From Pseudanabaena sp. UBA1465 (GTDB lineage: Bacteria > Cyanobacteriota > Cyanobacteriia > Pseudanabaenales > Pseudanabaenaceae): a stretch of 13,817 bases of DNA. Each line of letters begins with the position of its first letter. The stretch's first letter is position 1. A program made the translations under genes and the position numbers. Below the pieces are notes generated by a model. It had not been told where the DNA came from. It did no database searches and saw nothing but the letters and a program-made list of their open reading frames with translations. Of the stretch, positions 7,327 to 13,817 are shown piece after piece. The stretch spans positions 11,820 through 25,636 of the forward strand of contig DCSN01000060.1 of assembly GCA_002325645.1 (NCBI GenBank), in the 5' to 3' direction.

Positions 7327-7375
7327 AACCTGAAAGCTATGGCGATCGCGCAGCGTGTGCCACGGCTTTTAAGTT
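7327..7375. repeat. imperfect hairpin with central HIP1
   Basis: AACCTGAAAGC (7327-7337) pairs with GCTTTTAAGTT (7365-7375) with one mismatch and one wobble. TGGC (7340-7343) then pairs with GCCA (7359-7362). The loop contains an HIP1 site (7342-7349). It could be the transcription end of the small-gene block, although it has no T run. Confidence 0.5.
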
Positions 7376-7427
7376 CTTATATTTAATTGCGCCCAGATAT
7401 TTATAGCGATCGCTGCTAATCATTGCA

Positions 7428-7466
7428 ATTAATTAGCGCGATTAATTAGCGCGATTAATTAGCGCG
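7428..7466. repeat. three perfect 13-bp tandem repeats upstream of the ABC gene
   Basis: ATTAATTAGCGCG occurs three times in immediate succession (7428-7440, 7441-7453, 7454-7466). Each unit contains the palindromes ATTAAT and GCGC. The array ends 51 bp before the TTG start of the ABC exporter. It could be a set of operator sites, or simply a slippage-prone repeat. I see no confident promoter in the same gap. Confidence 0.85.
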
Positions 7467-7517
7467 ATAAAGTGCGAAACTTATCTTTGGTGAATTGCAA
7501 ACATTTGAGCTACGAGT

Positions 7518-9287
7518 TTGAAACAAGAATCTTTAGGGTCATCTTCGGGAAAATCTTTAAAGCGCTCTTCTTATTGGCAGATGCGAGATTACGTTTATCC
7601 CCAACGTTTTCTAATTGGTAAAGCCTTTTTATGTACCTTAGTCTTTATCGGCACAATGCCCCTCTTAGCGGAATTACTGGGGCGAGTCGCGCAGGCTTTA
7701 GGCAAAGGCGATGTCAATGCTATTTTGCAGATCGCAGCTTTTACGGTGGTGATGTTTGTATTTCGAGGGCTGGGTCAATATGGACAGGACTCGATGATGG
7801 CTCAAGCCGCGCTCAATACCGCCAGAGATTTGCGCGTTGATGTTTATTCCCATTTACAAACCCTTGATTTGGAATATTTTGCTGAATCTCGAACGGGTGA
7901 TTTGTCCTATCGACTCACGGAAGATATCGATCGCATTGGTGAAGTAATCGGCAAGTTTTTCCATCAATTCATACCGTCAGTATTGCAATTGATCTTTGTA
8001 CTGTCGTACATGATTTATTTGAATTGGGTTTTGACGCTGACAACTCTAGCCGTAGCCCCTTTGATTGCTTTGTTAATTGCATGGTTTGGCGATCGCATGT
8101 TACGCCTTAGCCGTCGCAGTCAAGATCAAGTTTCTAACCTCGCCGCCTTACTATCAGAAACCTTTAGCGGAATTCGCCTCGTTCGCGCCTTCGCCACCGA
8201 ATCCTATGAAATCGAGCGTTTCAAAGAGGAATCCGAACAAAATAGCCGTCGCAAATATGCCGCCGATCGCGTGAAGGCAATTCAATATCCTGTGATTGGT
8301 TTATTAGAAGCCGCAGGAATTTGTTTTCTATTTTTACTCGGTGGTTGGCTCATTTCCAATAATTGGCTCAAGCCCGAACAATTCGTTGCCTTTGGTGCAG
8401 GTGTTGCCCTACTAATTGACCCAATTTCCTTAACAACGAATAGCTACAACGAACTCAAGCAAGCAGAAGCCTCTGTCGATCGCATTTTCGAGATTTTTGA
8501 AATTCAACCCGTCGTCATCGAAAAGCCTAACGCGATCGCCCTTCCCGAAGTCACAGGCAAGGTCGAATATATTAATGTGGGCTTCCATTACCAAAGCGAT
8601 CGCTCGGTTCTCACCGATATTAATTTAGTTGCCAATCAAGGAGAAGCGATCGCCCTAGTCGGTGCATCGGGTGCAGGTAAATCCACCTTAATGAATCTCT
8701 TGATGCGCTTCCATGATGTCAAGTCAGGAAAAATCCTGATCGATGGCTATGACATTCGCGATGTCCAAATCAAGAGCCTCCGCAATCAGTTAGCCCTTGT
8801 CCCTCAGGAAAATATTCTCTTTTCAGGAACCGTTGCTTCTAATATTGCCTTTGGTCAAAAGGATTACGATGCTGAAGCCGTGGAGCAGGCCGCCAAAATC
8901 GCCAATGCCCATGATTTTATTATGGAACTTCCCCAAGGTTATGACACATGGGTGGGTGAGCGTGGTGTCAATCTCTCTGGTGGTCAACGTCAACGAATTT
9001 CCATTGCTCGCGCCGTCCTCCATAATCCCAAAATCCTGATTCTCGATGAAGCAACTTCCGCCCTAGATACAGAATCAGAAAGCCTCGTTCAAGAAGCCTT
9101 ACAACGCCTCATGCAAGGACGCACCGTATTTATCATTGCCCACCGCTTAGCCACCATTAGAAACAGCGATCGGATTATCGTTTTAGAGCAGGGTCAAATC
9201 GTCGAATCAGGAACCCATGACGAGCTACTGCAACAAGCAGGACGCTACGCTCAATTGCATTCTCGCCAATTTGATACCATTGGATAA
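7518..9287 (+). CDS. ABC exporter half-transporter (membrane and ATPase fused)
   Basis: A 589-residue type IV ABC exporter subunit that should act as a dimer in the cytoplasmic membrane. Residues about 34-305 are the membrane domain, with helices near 34-54, 66-86, 150-190 (two), 257-279 and 288-305. Residues about 345-580 are the ATPase domain: Walker A GASGAGKST (382-390), Q-loop Gln430, signature LSGGQ (486-490), Walker B ending in Asp510-Glu511, D-loop SALD and H-loop His542. All catalytic residues are intact. The sequence resembles MsbA/multidrug-type exporters. The substrate cannot be assigned. The start used is TTG at 7518, with an in-frame TGA immediately upstream (7506-7508). ATG 7581 (Met22) is a reasonable alternative that keeps all helices. 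Confidence 0.95.
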   Translation: MKQESLGSSSGKSLKRSSYWQMRDYVYPQRFLIGKAFLCTLVFIGTMPLLAELLGRVAQALGKGDVNAILQIAAFTVVMFVFRGLGQYGQDSMMAQAALNTARDLRVDVYSHLQTLDLEYFAESRTGDLSYRLTEDIDRIGEVIGKFFHQFIPSVLQLIFVLSYMIYLNWVLTLTTLAVAPLIALLIAWFGDRMLRLSRRSQDQVSNLAALLSETFSGIRLVRAFATESYEIERFKEESEQNSRRKYAADRVKAIQYPVIGLLEAAGICFLFLLGGWLISNNWLKPEQFVAFGAGVALLIDPISLTTNSYNELKQAEASVDRIFEIFEIQPVVIEKPNAIALPEVTGKVEYINVGFHYQSDRSVLTDINLVANQGEAIALVGASGAGKSTLMNLLMRFHDVKSGKILIDGYDIRDVQIKSLRNQLALVPQENILFSGTVASNIAFGQKDYDAEAVEQAAKIANAHDFIMELPQGYDTWVGERGVNLSGGQRQRISIARAVLHNPKILILDEATSALDTESESLVQEALQRLMQGRTVFIIAHRLATIRNSDRIIVLEQGQIVESGTHDELLQQAGRYAQLHSRQFDTIG

Positions 9288-9298
9288 GAGACTCGAAT

Positions 9299-9333
9299 AA
9301 ATTTGTGGCGAGGTGAAGCCGCGCCACAAATTT
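9299..9333. terminator. 12-bp perfect hairpin after the ABC gene
   Basis: AAATTTGTGGCG (9299-9310) and CGCCACAAATTT (9322-9333) form a 12-bp stem with an 11-base loop, starting 11 bp after the ABC stop codon. The GC-rich core with A/T ends makes a plausible bidirectional terminator, although the T run is only three bases. The next element, a MITE, starts immediately after it. Confidence 0.65.
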
Positions 9334-9334
9334 A

Positions 9335-9479
9335 GGACTTACTCAGAAGTTGCTAAGACCCTCACCCCTAGCCCCTCTCCCAAAAAGGGAGAGGGGAACA
9401 AGAAATTTTCTTACTCCCCTTCTCCCAGCAAGGGAGAAGGGGTTGGGGGATGAGGGCAATTTGGATTTTGCGTAAGTCC
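9335..9479. mobile_element. MITE-like element, 145 bp, TA-flanked
   Basis: Terminal inverted repeats GGACTTAC (left end) and GTAAGTCC (right end) are flanked by TA on both sides (9333-9334 and 9480-9481). That matches the target duplication of IS630/Tc1-mariner transposons. The interior has no gene. It holds two nearly perfect hairpins, CCCCTCTCCC / GGGAGAGGGG (9372-9396) and CCCCTTCTCCC / GGGAGAAGGGG (9416-9442). A wider pairing joins CCCTCACCCCTAG near the left with the TTGGGGGATGAGGG region near the right. Such C-rich/G-rich elements are widespread in cyanobacterial intergenic DNA. Any transposase would have to be supplied in trans. Confidence 0.8.
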
Positions 9480-9528
9480 TAAAATTGAAACCCTAAAGAC
9501 TCATAATGTTTTGCAAAGGTAACTCGCG

Positions 9529-10416
9529 ATGATCTTCATTAATCCCAAAATAGATTTTGCCTTCAAAAAAATCTTCGGCTCCGAAGATAGTAAAGACATC
9601 TTGATTAGTTTTTTGAATGCCATCATCTATGAAGAACAACCTGTCATCCAAGATTTGGAAATTCTGAATCCCTATCTTGCTCCCAAGATTCGTGGCGTTA
9701 AGGATACCTATCTGGATATCAAAGCCAAAATCAAAGACGTGGATGGTAGCGATCGCAGTGTCATTATCGAGATGCAGGTCTTGAATGTGGAAGGCTTTGA
9801 AAAGCGAATTTTGTATAATGCTGCCAAGTGTTACTCCACACAACTCACCACTGGACAAGGCTATCACCTACTTAATCCCGTTATCGCTCTGACCATTACT
9901 GATTTTGTGATGTTTGAGGAACTCGATAGCGTCACCTCAAGATTTGTGTTAAAAGAAAAAGATTTCTTGATTGACTATCCCATCTATGACATTGAGTTAA
10001 TTTTTGTCGAACTTCCTAAGTTCAAAAAACAATTGTTAGAGCTAGAAACTGTCGTCGATAAATGGTTTTATTTTCTCAATCAAGCGAGATCCCTTAAGGA
10101 TGTGCCTGAAGTCATGGGTAATATTCCTGAAATCAAAAAAGCCTTTTACATCGCTAATCAGGCAAATCTCACCCCTGACGAACTAGAAGATCAAGAGAAA
10201 AGTGAAATTTTTATTCAAGATCAGCGTGGCGCTATTTCTAAGGCTGTCAAAGATAGTTTTCAGCAGGGCATCCAACAGGGCATCCAGCAAGGAATCCAGC
10301 AAAGTAAGGTGGATATGGCTAAAAAAATGTTGAATCTTGTAGACGATCGCACGATTTCTCAAGTTACAGGTTTAGCGATCGCCGAAGTAGAAGCTCTAAA
10401 AGGCGCAAATCCTTAG
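9529..10416 (+). CDS. Rpn family / PD-(D/E)XK nuclease-family putative transposase
   Basis: A 295-residue protein of the Rpn (PDDEXK_2) family, DNA endonuclease-like proteins that promote RecA-independent recombination and are often annotated as transposases. The opening INPKIDFAFKKIFGSED is the family hallmark. The nuclease core shows Asp63 (YLDIK) and Glu81-x-Gln83 (IIEMQ), the D...ExQ form of the PD-(D/E)XK site. The C-terminus has the common linker FQQGIQQGIQQGIQQSK from residue 245, followed by a short helical tail. A AAAGGT Shine-Dalgarno (9515-9520) lies 8 bp before the ATG. It sits 48 bp downstream of a MITE. No terminal repeats of its own are visible. Confidence 0.9.
   Translation: MIFINPKIDFAFKKIFGSEDSKDILISFLNAIIYEEQPVIQDLEILNPYLAPKIRGVKDTYLDIKAKIKDVDGSDRSVIIEMQVLNVEGFEKRILYNAAKCYSTQLTTGQGYHLLNPVIALTITDFVMFEELDSVTSRFVLKEKDFLIDYPIYDIELIFVELPKFKKQLLELETVVDKWFYFLNQARSLKDVPEVMGNIPEIKKAFYIANQANLTPDELEDQEKSEIFIQDQRGAISKAVKDSFQQGIQQGIQQGIQQSKVDMAKKMLNLVDDRTISQVTGLAIAEVEALKGANP
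10261..10308 (+). repeat. 12-bp in-frame tandem repeat in the Rpn gene
   Basis: Four 12-bp units run in frame, the first three encoding QQGI and the fourth QQSK (10261-10272, 10273-10284, 10285-10296, 10297-10308). Because the unit is a multiple of three, gain or loss by slippage would change the linker length without breaking the frame. Confidence 0.85.
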
Positions 10417-10434
10417 CGTAGTATGATCAAGATC

Positions 10435-10448
10435 CTGTGATTTCACAG
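10435..10448. promoter_or_regulatory. 14-bp palindrome upstream of tyrS
   Basis: CTGTGA-TT-TCACAG is a perfect palindrome 41 bp before the tyrS start. The half-sites look like those of CRP-type sites, but the spacer is 2 bp instead of 6, so it is not a standard CRP or SyCRP1 site. It could be an operator or a short hairpin after the Rpn gene. Confidence 0.35.
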
Positions 10449-10489
10449 CCTTGTAGTTAATAAAATTTTAAGTTAAGTAACCTTTTAGA

Positions 10490-11698
10490 ATGCCTCAAAG
10501 CCAAACCAATCTCGCAACTCTTTTAGAACGTGGCGTTGTCGAAATATTTCCCAATAGCGAATCCGATAATTTAGCCGATCGCCTCCCAAAAAGCGATCGC
10601 CCCCTGCGGATTAAACTGGGGATCGATCCCACCCGTCCTGACTTACACCTCGGACATACCGTTGCTTTGCGGAAACTGCGCCAGTTCCAAGACGCAGGAC
10701 ATAAAGCCGTTTTAATCATCGGTGACTTTACGGCTCAAATTGGCGATCCCACAGGGCGCTCAGAAGCTAGACCTAGACTCACCCCCGAAGAAGTCGCCTA
10801 CAATGCCGAAACCTATTTAGATCAAGCCAAGAAAATTCTTGACTTTTCCAGCGATCGCTTCGAGTTACGCCGCAATGGTGAATGGTTAAACAAACTCGAT
10901 TTGCAGCAAATTATTACTTTGCAAGCCAGTATGACCGTCGGGCAGATGCTTGCCAAGGAAGGCTTCAGCGATCGCTACGAAAAGGGTAATCCCATCTATC
11001 TCCATGAGTTTCTCTATCCCCTATTACAAGGCTATGATTCCGTAGCGATCGACTCGGATGTGGAGCTAGGCGGCACTGACCAAAAATTTAATATTCTCGT
11101 AGGTCGTGACCTGCAACTCAAGGACAAAAATCGTCAAGGTAAACCTGCTCAATTTGGTTTATTGCTGCCTCTATTAGTCGGTTTAGACGGTGTGCAGAAA
11201 ATGTCCAAATCCCTCGGTAATTACGTTGGGCTCACCGATGAGCCATTGAGTATGTATTCCAAACTAGAAAAAGTGCCTGATGCTCTAGTTGATACTTATT
11301 TTGAGTTACTCACCGATATCGACATTGCCACTTTGCCAGCCAATCCTCGCGAAAAGCAAAAACAACTAGCAAAAGCGATCGTTGGTCAGTACTACAGTCC
11401 TGACATTGCCCTCCAAGCCCAACAGGATGCTGAAAGCATCGTTCTAGCGGGTAATACCACCAATCTAGGCGATATCCCTGAATTTGACCTCAAGCAAATT
11501 AATTTCCCTGCGCCTTTGCATTATCTTGTTAAAGCCTCAGGACTTTGTAAAAGTAATAGCGAAGCCCAAAGTCAAATCAAGAATGGAGCAGTCAAGCTGG
11601 ATGGAGAAAAACTAGGCGATCGCACCTTTGCAACCGTTGAAGAACTATCGGGCAAAGTATTGCAAGTTGGCAAGAAAAAGTTTTTACGCTTAATTTGA
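10490..11698 (+). CDS. tyrS: tyrosyl-tRNA synthetase
   Basis: This enzyme charges tRNA-Tyr with tyrosine in the cytoplasm. It is a class I synthetase of 402 residues: the HIGH-type motif HLGH (53-56), the tyrosine-pocket segment around LLQGYDS (about 178-184), GGTDQKFN (194-201), and KMSKS (237-241). The C-terminal about 60 residues form an S4-type RNA-binding domain (LVKASGLCKSNSEAQSQIKNG). The intact KMSKS, rather than KFGKS, places it with the TyrZ-like bacterial branch. The ATG has no obvious Shine-Dalgarno sequence, as in several genes here. A 73-bp gap separates it from the Rpn gene, and a strong terminator follows. Confidence 0.97.
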   Translation: MPQSQTNLATLLERGVVEIFPNSESDNLADRLPKSDRPLRIKLGIDPTRPDLHLGHTVALRKLRQFQDAGHKAVLIIGDFTAQIGDPTGRSEARPRLTPEEVAYNAETYLDQAKKILDFSSDRFELRRNGEWLNKLDLQQIITLQASMTVGQMLAKEGFSDRYEKGNPIYLHEFLYPLLQGYDSVAIDSDVELGGTDQKFNILVGRDLQLKDKNRQGKPAQFGLLLPLLVGLDGVQKMSKSLGNYVGLTDEPLSMYSKLEKVPDALVDTYFELLTDIDIATLPANPREKQKQLAKAIVGQYYSPDIALQAQQDAESIVLAGNTTNLGDIPEFDLKQINFPAPLHYLVKASGLCKSNSEAQSQIKNGAVKLDGEKLGDRTFATVEELSGKVLQVGKKKFLRLI

Positions 11699-11701
11699 TC
11701 C

Positions 11702-11755
11702 AAGAATAAAAAAATAAGTGGTGGCGCTTTGCGCCACCACTTATTTTTTATTCTT
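11702..11755. terminator. very long bidirectional terminator after tyrS
   Basis: A 25-base left arm (11702-11726) pairs with a 24-base right arm (11732-11755) with a single bulged A, around a CTTTG loop. The GC core is GTGGTGGCG / CGCCACCAC, extended by A/T-rich ends that supply a T run on either strand. It starts 4 bp after the tyrS stop and ends 13 bp before the convergent gene's stop codon, so it can end both transcripts. Confidence 0.92.
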
Positions 11756-11767
11756 GGTTTTATATTT

Positions 11768-12382
11768 CTAAAGCTTGGCTTCTACAGCAGATGTTAACTC
11801 TTGTAGAAGTTTTCTCACTTCTAAAAATTCGGGAATTTTCGCAAGTTTTTGGAGAACCTCAGGACTACTCTGTGAAATGATGTTGTTATATGCTTCAATT
11901 GCCGCGTTTAGTTTTTGAACATCAATGGATATTGTTTCCTGAGATTGAGAAATCAATTCATTAGAATTTAGAGAATTTAGAGTTTTCTCTTTAGAGATTA
12001 GGTTAAGTTCTGAGTTGGACGATACATTATTCTGTTGAGCTAATAAAGCTCTAATATTGTTGAACAATGCCTCAATTTTATCTTGAGGAACACCAGCACT
12101 CAAAAAGAGGGAGGAGACTTGCTGAAACCTACCAGTATTAGCATTGATTATATTCAGTACATTGCTCAAACTGGGTAAGTTGCCATTCAGGATAGCAGCT
12201 ATCAAATTGATTTTTTGTTGTGGTGTATAAGCCCCACCAGCAATATCGGAACCAGTGACGATCGCACCAGTCACATCGGAAGCATTACCCGTTTGCGCTC
12301 GGACTTGCGGAACTGTCCATTGCATACAGAACGAAGCGACAGAAAGAACTAAGCCCAAAGGAAAAAAATGTTTAAGATTCAT
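11768..12382 (-). CDS. exported helical protein of unknown function
   Basis: A 204-residue protein I do not recognise. It begins with a Sec-type signal peptide: a Lys near the N-terminus, a hydrophobic stretch FFPLGLVLSVASF, and a likely cleavage after VRA at residue 29. The mature part is mostly helical and rich in Asn, Gln, Leu and Ser (QKINLIAAILNG, ALFNNIRALLAQQ, VQKLNAAIEAYNNI, VRKLLQELTSAVEA). It has no cysteines and is probably periplasmic. A GGAG Shine-Dalgarno (12388-12391) is 5 bp before the ATG. It lies 26 bp after the beta-barrel-like gene and is probably co-transcribed with it. Confidence 0.82.
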   Translation of the reverse strand: MNLKHFFPLGLVLSVASFCMQWTVPQVRAQTGNASDVTGAIVTGSDIAGGAYTPQQKINLIAAILNGNLPSLSNVLNIINANTGRFQQVSSLFLSAGVPQDKIEALFNNIRALLAQQNNVSSNSELNLISKEKTLNSLNSNELISQSQETISIDVQKLNAAIEAYNNIISQSSPEVLQKLAKIPEFLEVRKLLQELTSAVEAKL

Positions 12383-12408
12383 AGAAACTCCAAATAGAAA
12401 AGGAAGAA

Positions 12409-13530
12409 TTAAAACTTCAGAGCATAACCGACACTCATCGTAAATCTTGCGCCATCACCAGCACCATTCGTGACATCAACCACAGCAGGGTTAATACTTA
12501 GAGGCACATCACGGAAAGGCACGATCGACATTCCTAAACCGAGGGTTTGACCACTCCAATCAGCAATCACCGATACGGGGCGAAATACTCGTAAACCTGC
12601 CGACCCAAACACATTGACGCTGCCAGTATTATTCGTCACATCCGCCTGCGATCGGAATCGTCCAGTTCCTAAACCGAGGGTTGTCGTCAACGAACTGAAA
12701 GCTTCATCGGGACTGTTGGTAAATCGAAAAACCTTAGTTGCCACACCATATACACTTGTGCCACCATCAGTACCGCCCCAGGGCAATACATTTTCGACAC
12801 CCACAGCGACTGCCGTACTGTCATCTAGTGCGCGATGCAACTTAGCACTGATCGAGCCATTTTTAAATATGCCCTGCCTGATAGTCGAGACTGAAGCAAT
12901 CGCAACTTCTAAACCCACAGATTCACGGCGATCGCCCAAACCAAAACCAACCACAAACGCGCCATCACTGAGATTGGTGAACCTTGTTCTGCCCTGATAG
13001 CTCACCCCACCAAAGACATCCTGCCACTGCGCTCCAAAAGCTGTTGGTGAAGTGATCGTACTACCTGGAGTGCTGTCGCTCTTATTTGGAGTTTTCAAAA
13101 CCACATAGGGCAAAGGAAGCAAGCTTTCTTGAGCCGAATCTACGGGCGCGACTGGATTCTGTGACACTCTAGTATCATTCAGTCTCAAATTCTTCGTGGA
13201 AGAAATTGGTTTAAAGACAGTCCCCTTCGGCAACAAATCAGCTTCAGGGGCTTTGAGATCCCTAGCAGAATCAGGCAACCGATTAGTCACTACTGGAGTT
13301 TTGACAACTTTACCCTTTGCAACTGGAGCATTGGTAACTTTGGGCTTGGCTGATCTGCTGGCATTAGTTACTTTCTCCTTAGCAACTTTTGGGTTCTTGG
13401 TAACTTTGGGCTTGACAGATTTATTTTGTGACTGAGCGAATCCTTCATTAATTTGCCCGATCGCTCCTAAACCAATTACTGCTGTAAAGGTGAGCAGCAG
13501 TTTATCAAACGTAAAACTTCTATTTAACAT
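12409..13530 (-). CDS. probable outer-membrane beta-barrel protein with Lys-rich linker
   Basis: A 373-residue protein of no named family. A signal peptide (hydrophobic core LLLTFTAVIGLGAIG) ends at GFA, residue 32. Residues about 35-80 are a low-complexity basic linker of K-P/A-K-V-T-N units. The C-terminal half (about 170-373) is a run of alternating strands rich in Gly, Ser, Thr and Val. It ends in FTMSVGYALKF, and a terminal Phe is typical of outer-membrane barrels. By pattern it should be an exported barrel with a periplasmic or wall-binding basic region. A GAGGA (about 11 bp from the ATG) may be the ribosome site. It is first in the two-gene unit with the exported helical protein. Confidence 0.8.
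   Translation of the reverse strand: MLNRSFTFDKLLLTFTAVIGLGAIGQINEGFAQSQNKSVKPKVTKNPKVAKEKVTNASRSAKPKVTNAPVAKGKVVKTPVVTNRLPDSARDLKAPEADLLPKGTVFKPISSTKNLRLNDTRVSQNPVAPVDSAQESLLPLPYVVLKTPNKSDSTPGSTITSPTAFGAQWQDVFGGVSYQGRTRFTNLSDGAFVVGFGLGDRRESVGLEVAIASVSTIRQGIFKNGSISAKLHRALDDSTAVAVGVENVLPWGGTDGGTSVYGVATKVFRFTNSPDEAFSSLTTTLGLGTGRFRSQADVTNNTGSVNVFGSAGLRVFRPVSVIADWSGQTLGLGMSIVPFRDVPLSINPAVVDVTNGAGDGARFTMSVGYALKF
13331..13414 (-). repeat. 18-bp repeat in the Lys-rich linker coding region
   Basis: TTGGTAACTTTGGGCTTG occurs at 13331-13348 and again at 13397-13414 (+ strand reading). It encodes the K-P-K-V-T-(N/K) units of the linker. The repeat suggests that the linker grew by internal duplication. 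Confidence 0.8.
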
Positions 13531-13723
13531 TACTTATACAGTCCTCACCCACAAGGTAGTTTTGTTGAATTTACTGAAATTGCTTAATTCTAGACTTAAA
13601 TATACTTAGAGATGCTAGTGCTTCTCAGTAAAACAACACAAAAACGCTATCTAGAAATACATAATACTTTGGTTTCAATTTTAGCACGAATCATTTACAG
13701 CGCTTTGCGCTTACTTAAAACCC

Positions 13724-13772
13724 AGAAATATTTTTAAAAGCAGCACTTCGCGCCGCTTTTAAAAATATTTCT
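13724..13772. repeat. 18-bp perfect hairpin near the window end
   Basis: AGAAATATTTTTAAAAGC (13724-13741) and its exact reverse complement (13755-13772) enclose a 13-base loop. It could be the terminator of a gene beyond the right edge, or a palindromic dispersed element. It lies in a 287-bp gap (13531-13817) where I see no gene and no confident promoter. The gap also has two short GCGCTTTGCGC palindromes near 13700 and 13804. Confidence 0.7.
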
Positions 13773-13817
13773 GTACTACTCAAAGCCTCAATAGGCTATA
13801 AAGCGCTTTGCGCGGAA

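Noticed and set aside
7428..7466. CRISPR array
   Set aside because: The units are 13 bp and directly adjacent, with no spacers, and no cas gene is present.
9493..9867. Open frame on the - strand over the Rpn gene start
   Set aside because: It is a mirror of the strongly conserved Rpn frame and has no recognisable domain.
10435..10448. CRP/SyCRP1 binding site upstream of tyrS
   Set aside because: The TGTGA/TCACA halves are separated by 2 bp instead of the required 6.
12255..12443. Open frame on the + strand opposite the exported helical protein
   Set aside because: It is antisense to a gene with a good signal peptide and Shine-Dalgarno, and its sequence has no family features.
12614..12997. 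Open frame of 127 residues on the + strand inside the beta-barrel gene
   Set aside because: Composition reflects the antisense of Gly/Thr/Val-rich strands. The minus-strand gene has a signal peptide and outer-membrane-type end.
13531..13680. Promoter or NtcA site before the export unit
   Set aside because: A TATATT box exists, but there is no matching -35, and GTA...TAC spacing is 13 rather than 8.

Overview
The window looks like the chromosome of a cyanobacterium, probably a Pseudanabaena-like filamentous form. The palindrome GCGATCGC (HIP1) is scattered through most genes, for example ten exact copies in recN. The coding style is AT-leaning, and the set of small toxin-antitoxin families is typical of that phylum. 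The genus is an inference; the phylum is well supported.

Layout. (1) 61-3204: two convergent housekeeping genes, recN (+) and a class II tRNA nucleotidyltransferase (-). They share a bidirectional hairpin terminator, and a nested palindrome overlaps the recN stop codon. (2) 3366-7311: an accessory block, all on the + strand. A membrane-anchored Ser/Thr protein kinase (kinase, beta-sandwich, about six membrane helices) is followed 10 bp later by seven small genes: DUF4258, a YgiT-type zinc-finger protein, DUF4926, a HicB-like protein, DUF433, a DUF5615 PIN-like protein and a second HicB-like protein. The block ends in a truncated copy of the DUF4926 gene. It is almost free of HIP1 and contains a 78-bp direct repeat 1.38 kb apart. 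(3) 7312-9333: a regulatory or repeat-rich gap with three perfect 13-bp tandem units, an ABC exporter half-transporter, and a 12-bp stem hairpin. (4) 9335-10416: a 145-bp MITE-like element flanked by TA, then an Rpn/PD-(D/E)XK nuclease-family gene with an internal 12-bp tandem repeat. (5) 10490-11755: tyrS and a very long bidirectional terminator. (6) 11768-13530 (-): a two-gene unit encoding a probable outer-membrane beta-barrel protein with a Lys-rich linker and a small exported helical protein. The last 287 bp hold only hairpins.

How the genes work together. recN (double-strand break repair), the CCA-end enzyme and tyrS are core functions with no obvious mutual link. The small-gene block contains at least two plausible type II toxin-antitoxin pairs (DUF4258 with YgiT; DUF433 with DUF5615). 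Two HicB-like genes have no visible hicA. The kinase may be co-transcribed with this block, but a functional link is speculative. I do not see a clearly new system. The most unusual part is the mixed small-gene array with its direct repeat and gene remnant, downstream of a HIP1-free membrane kinase.
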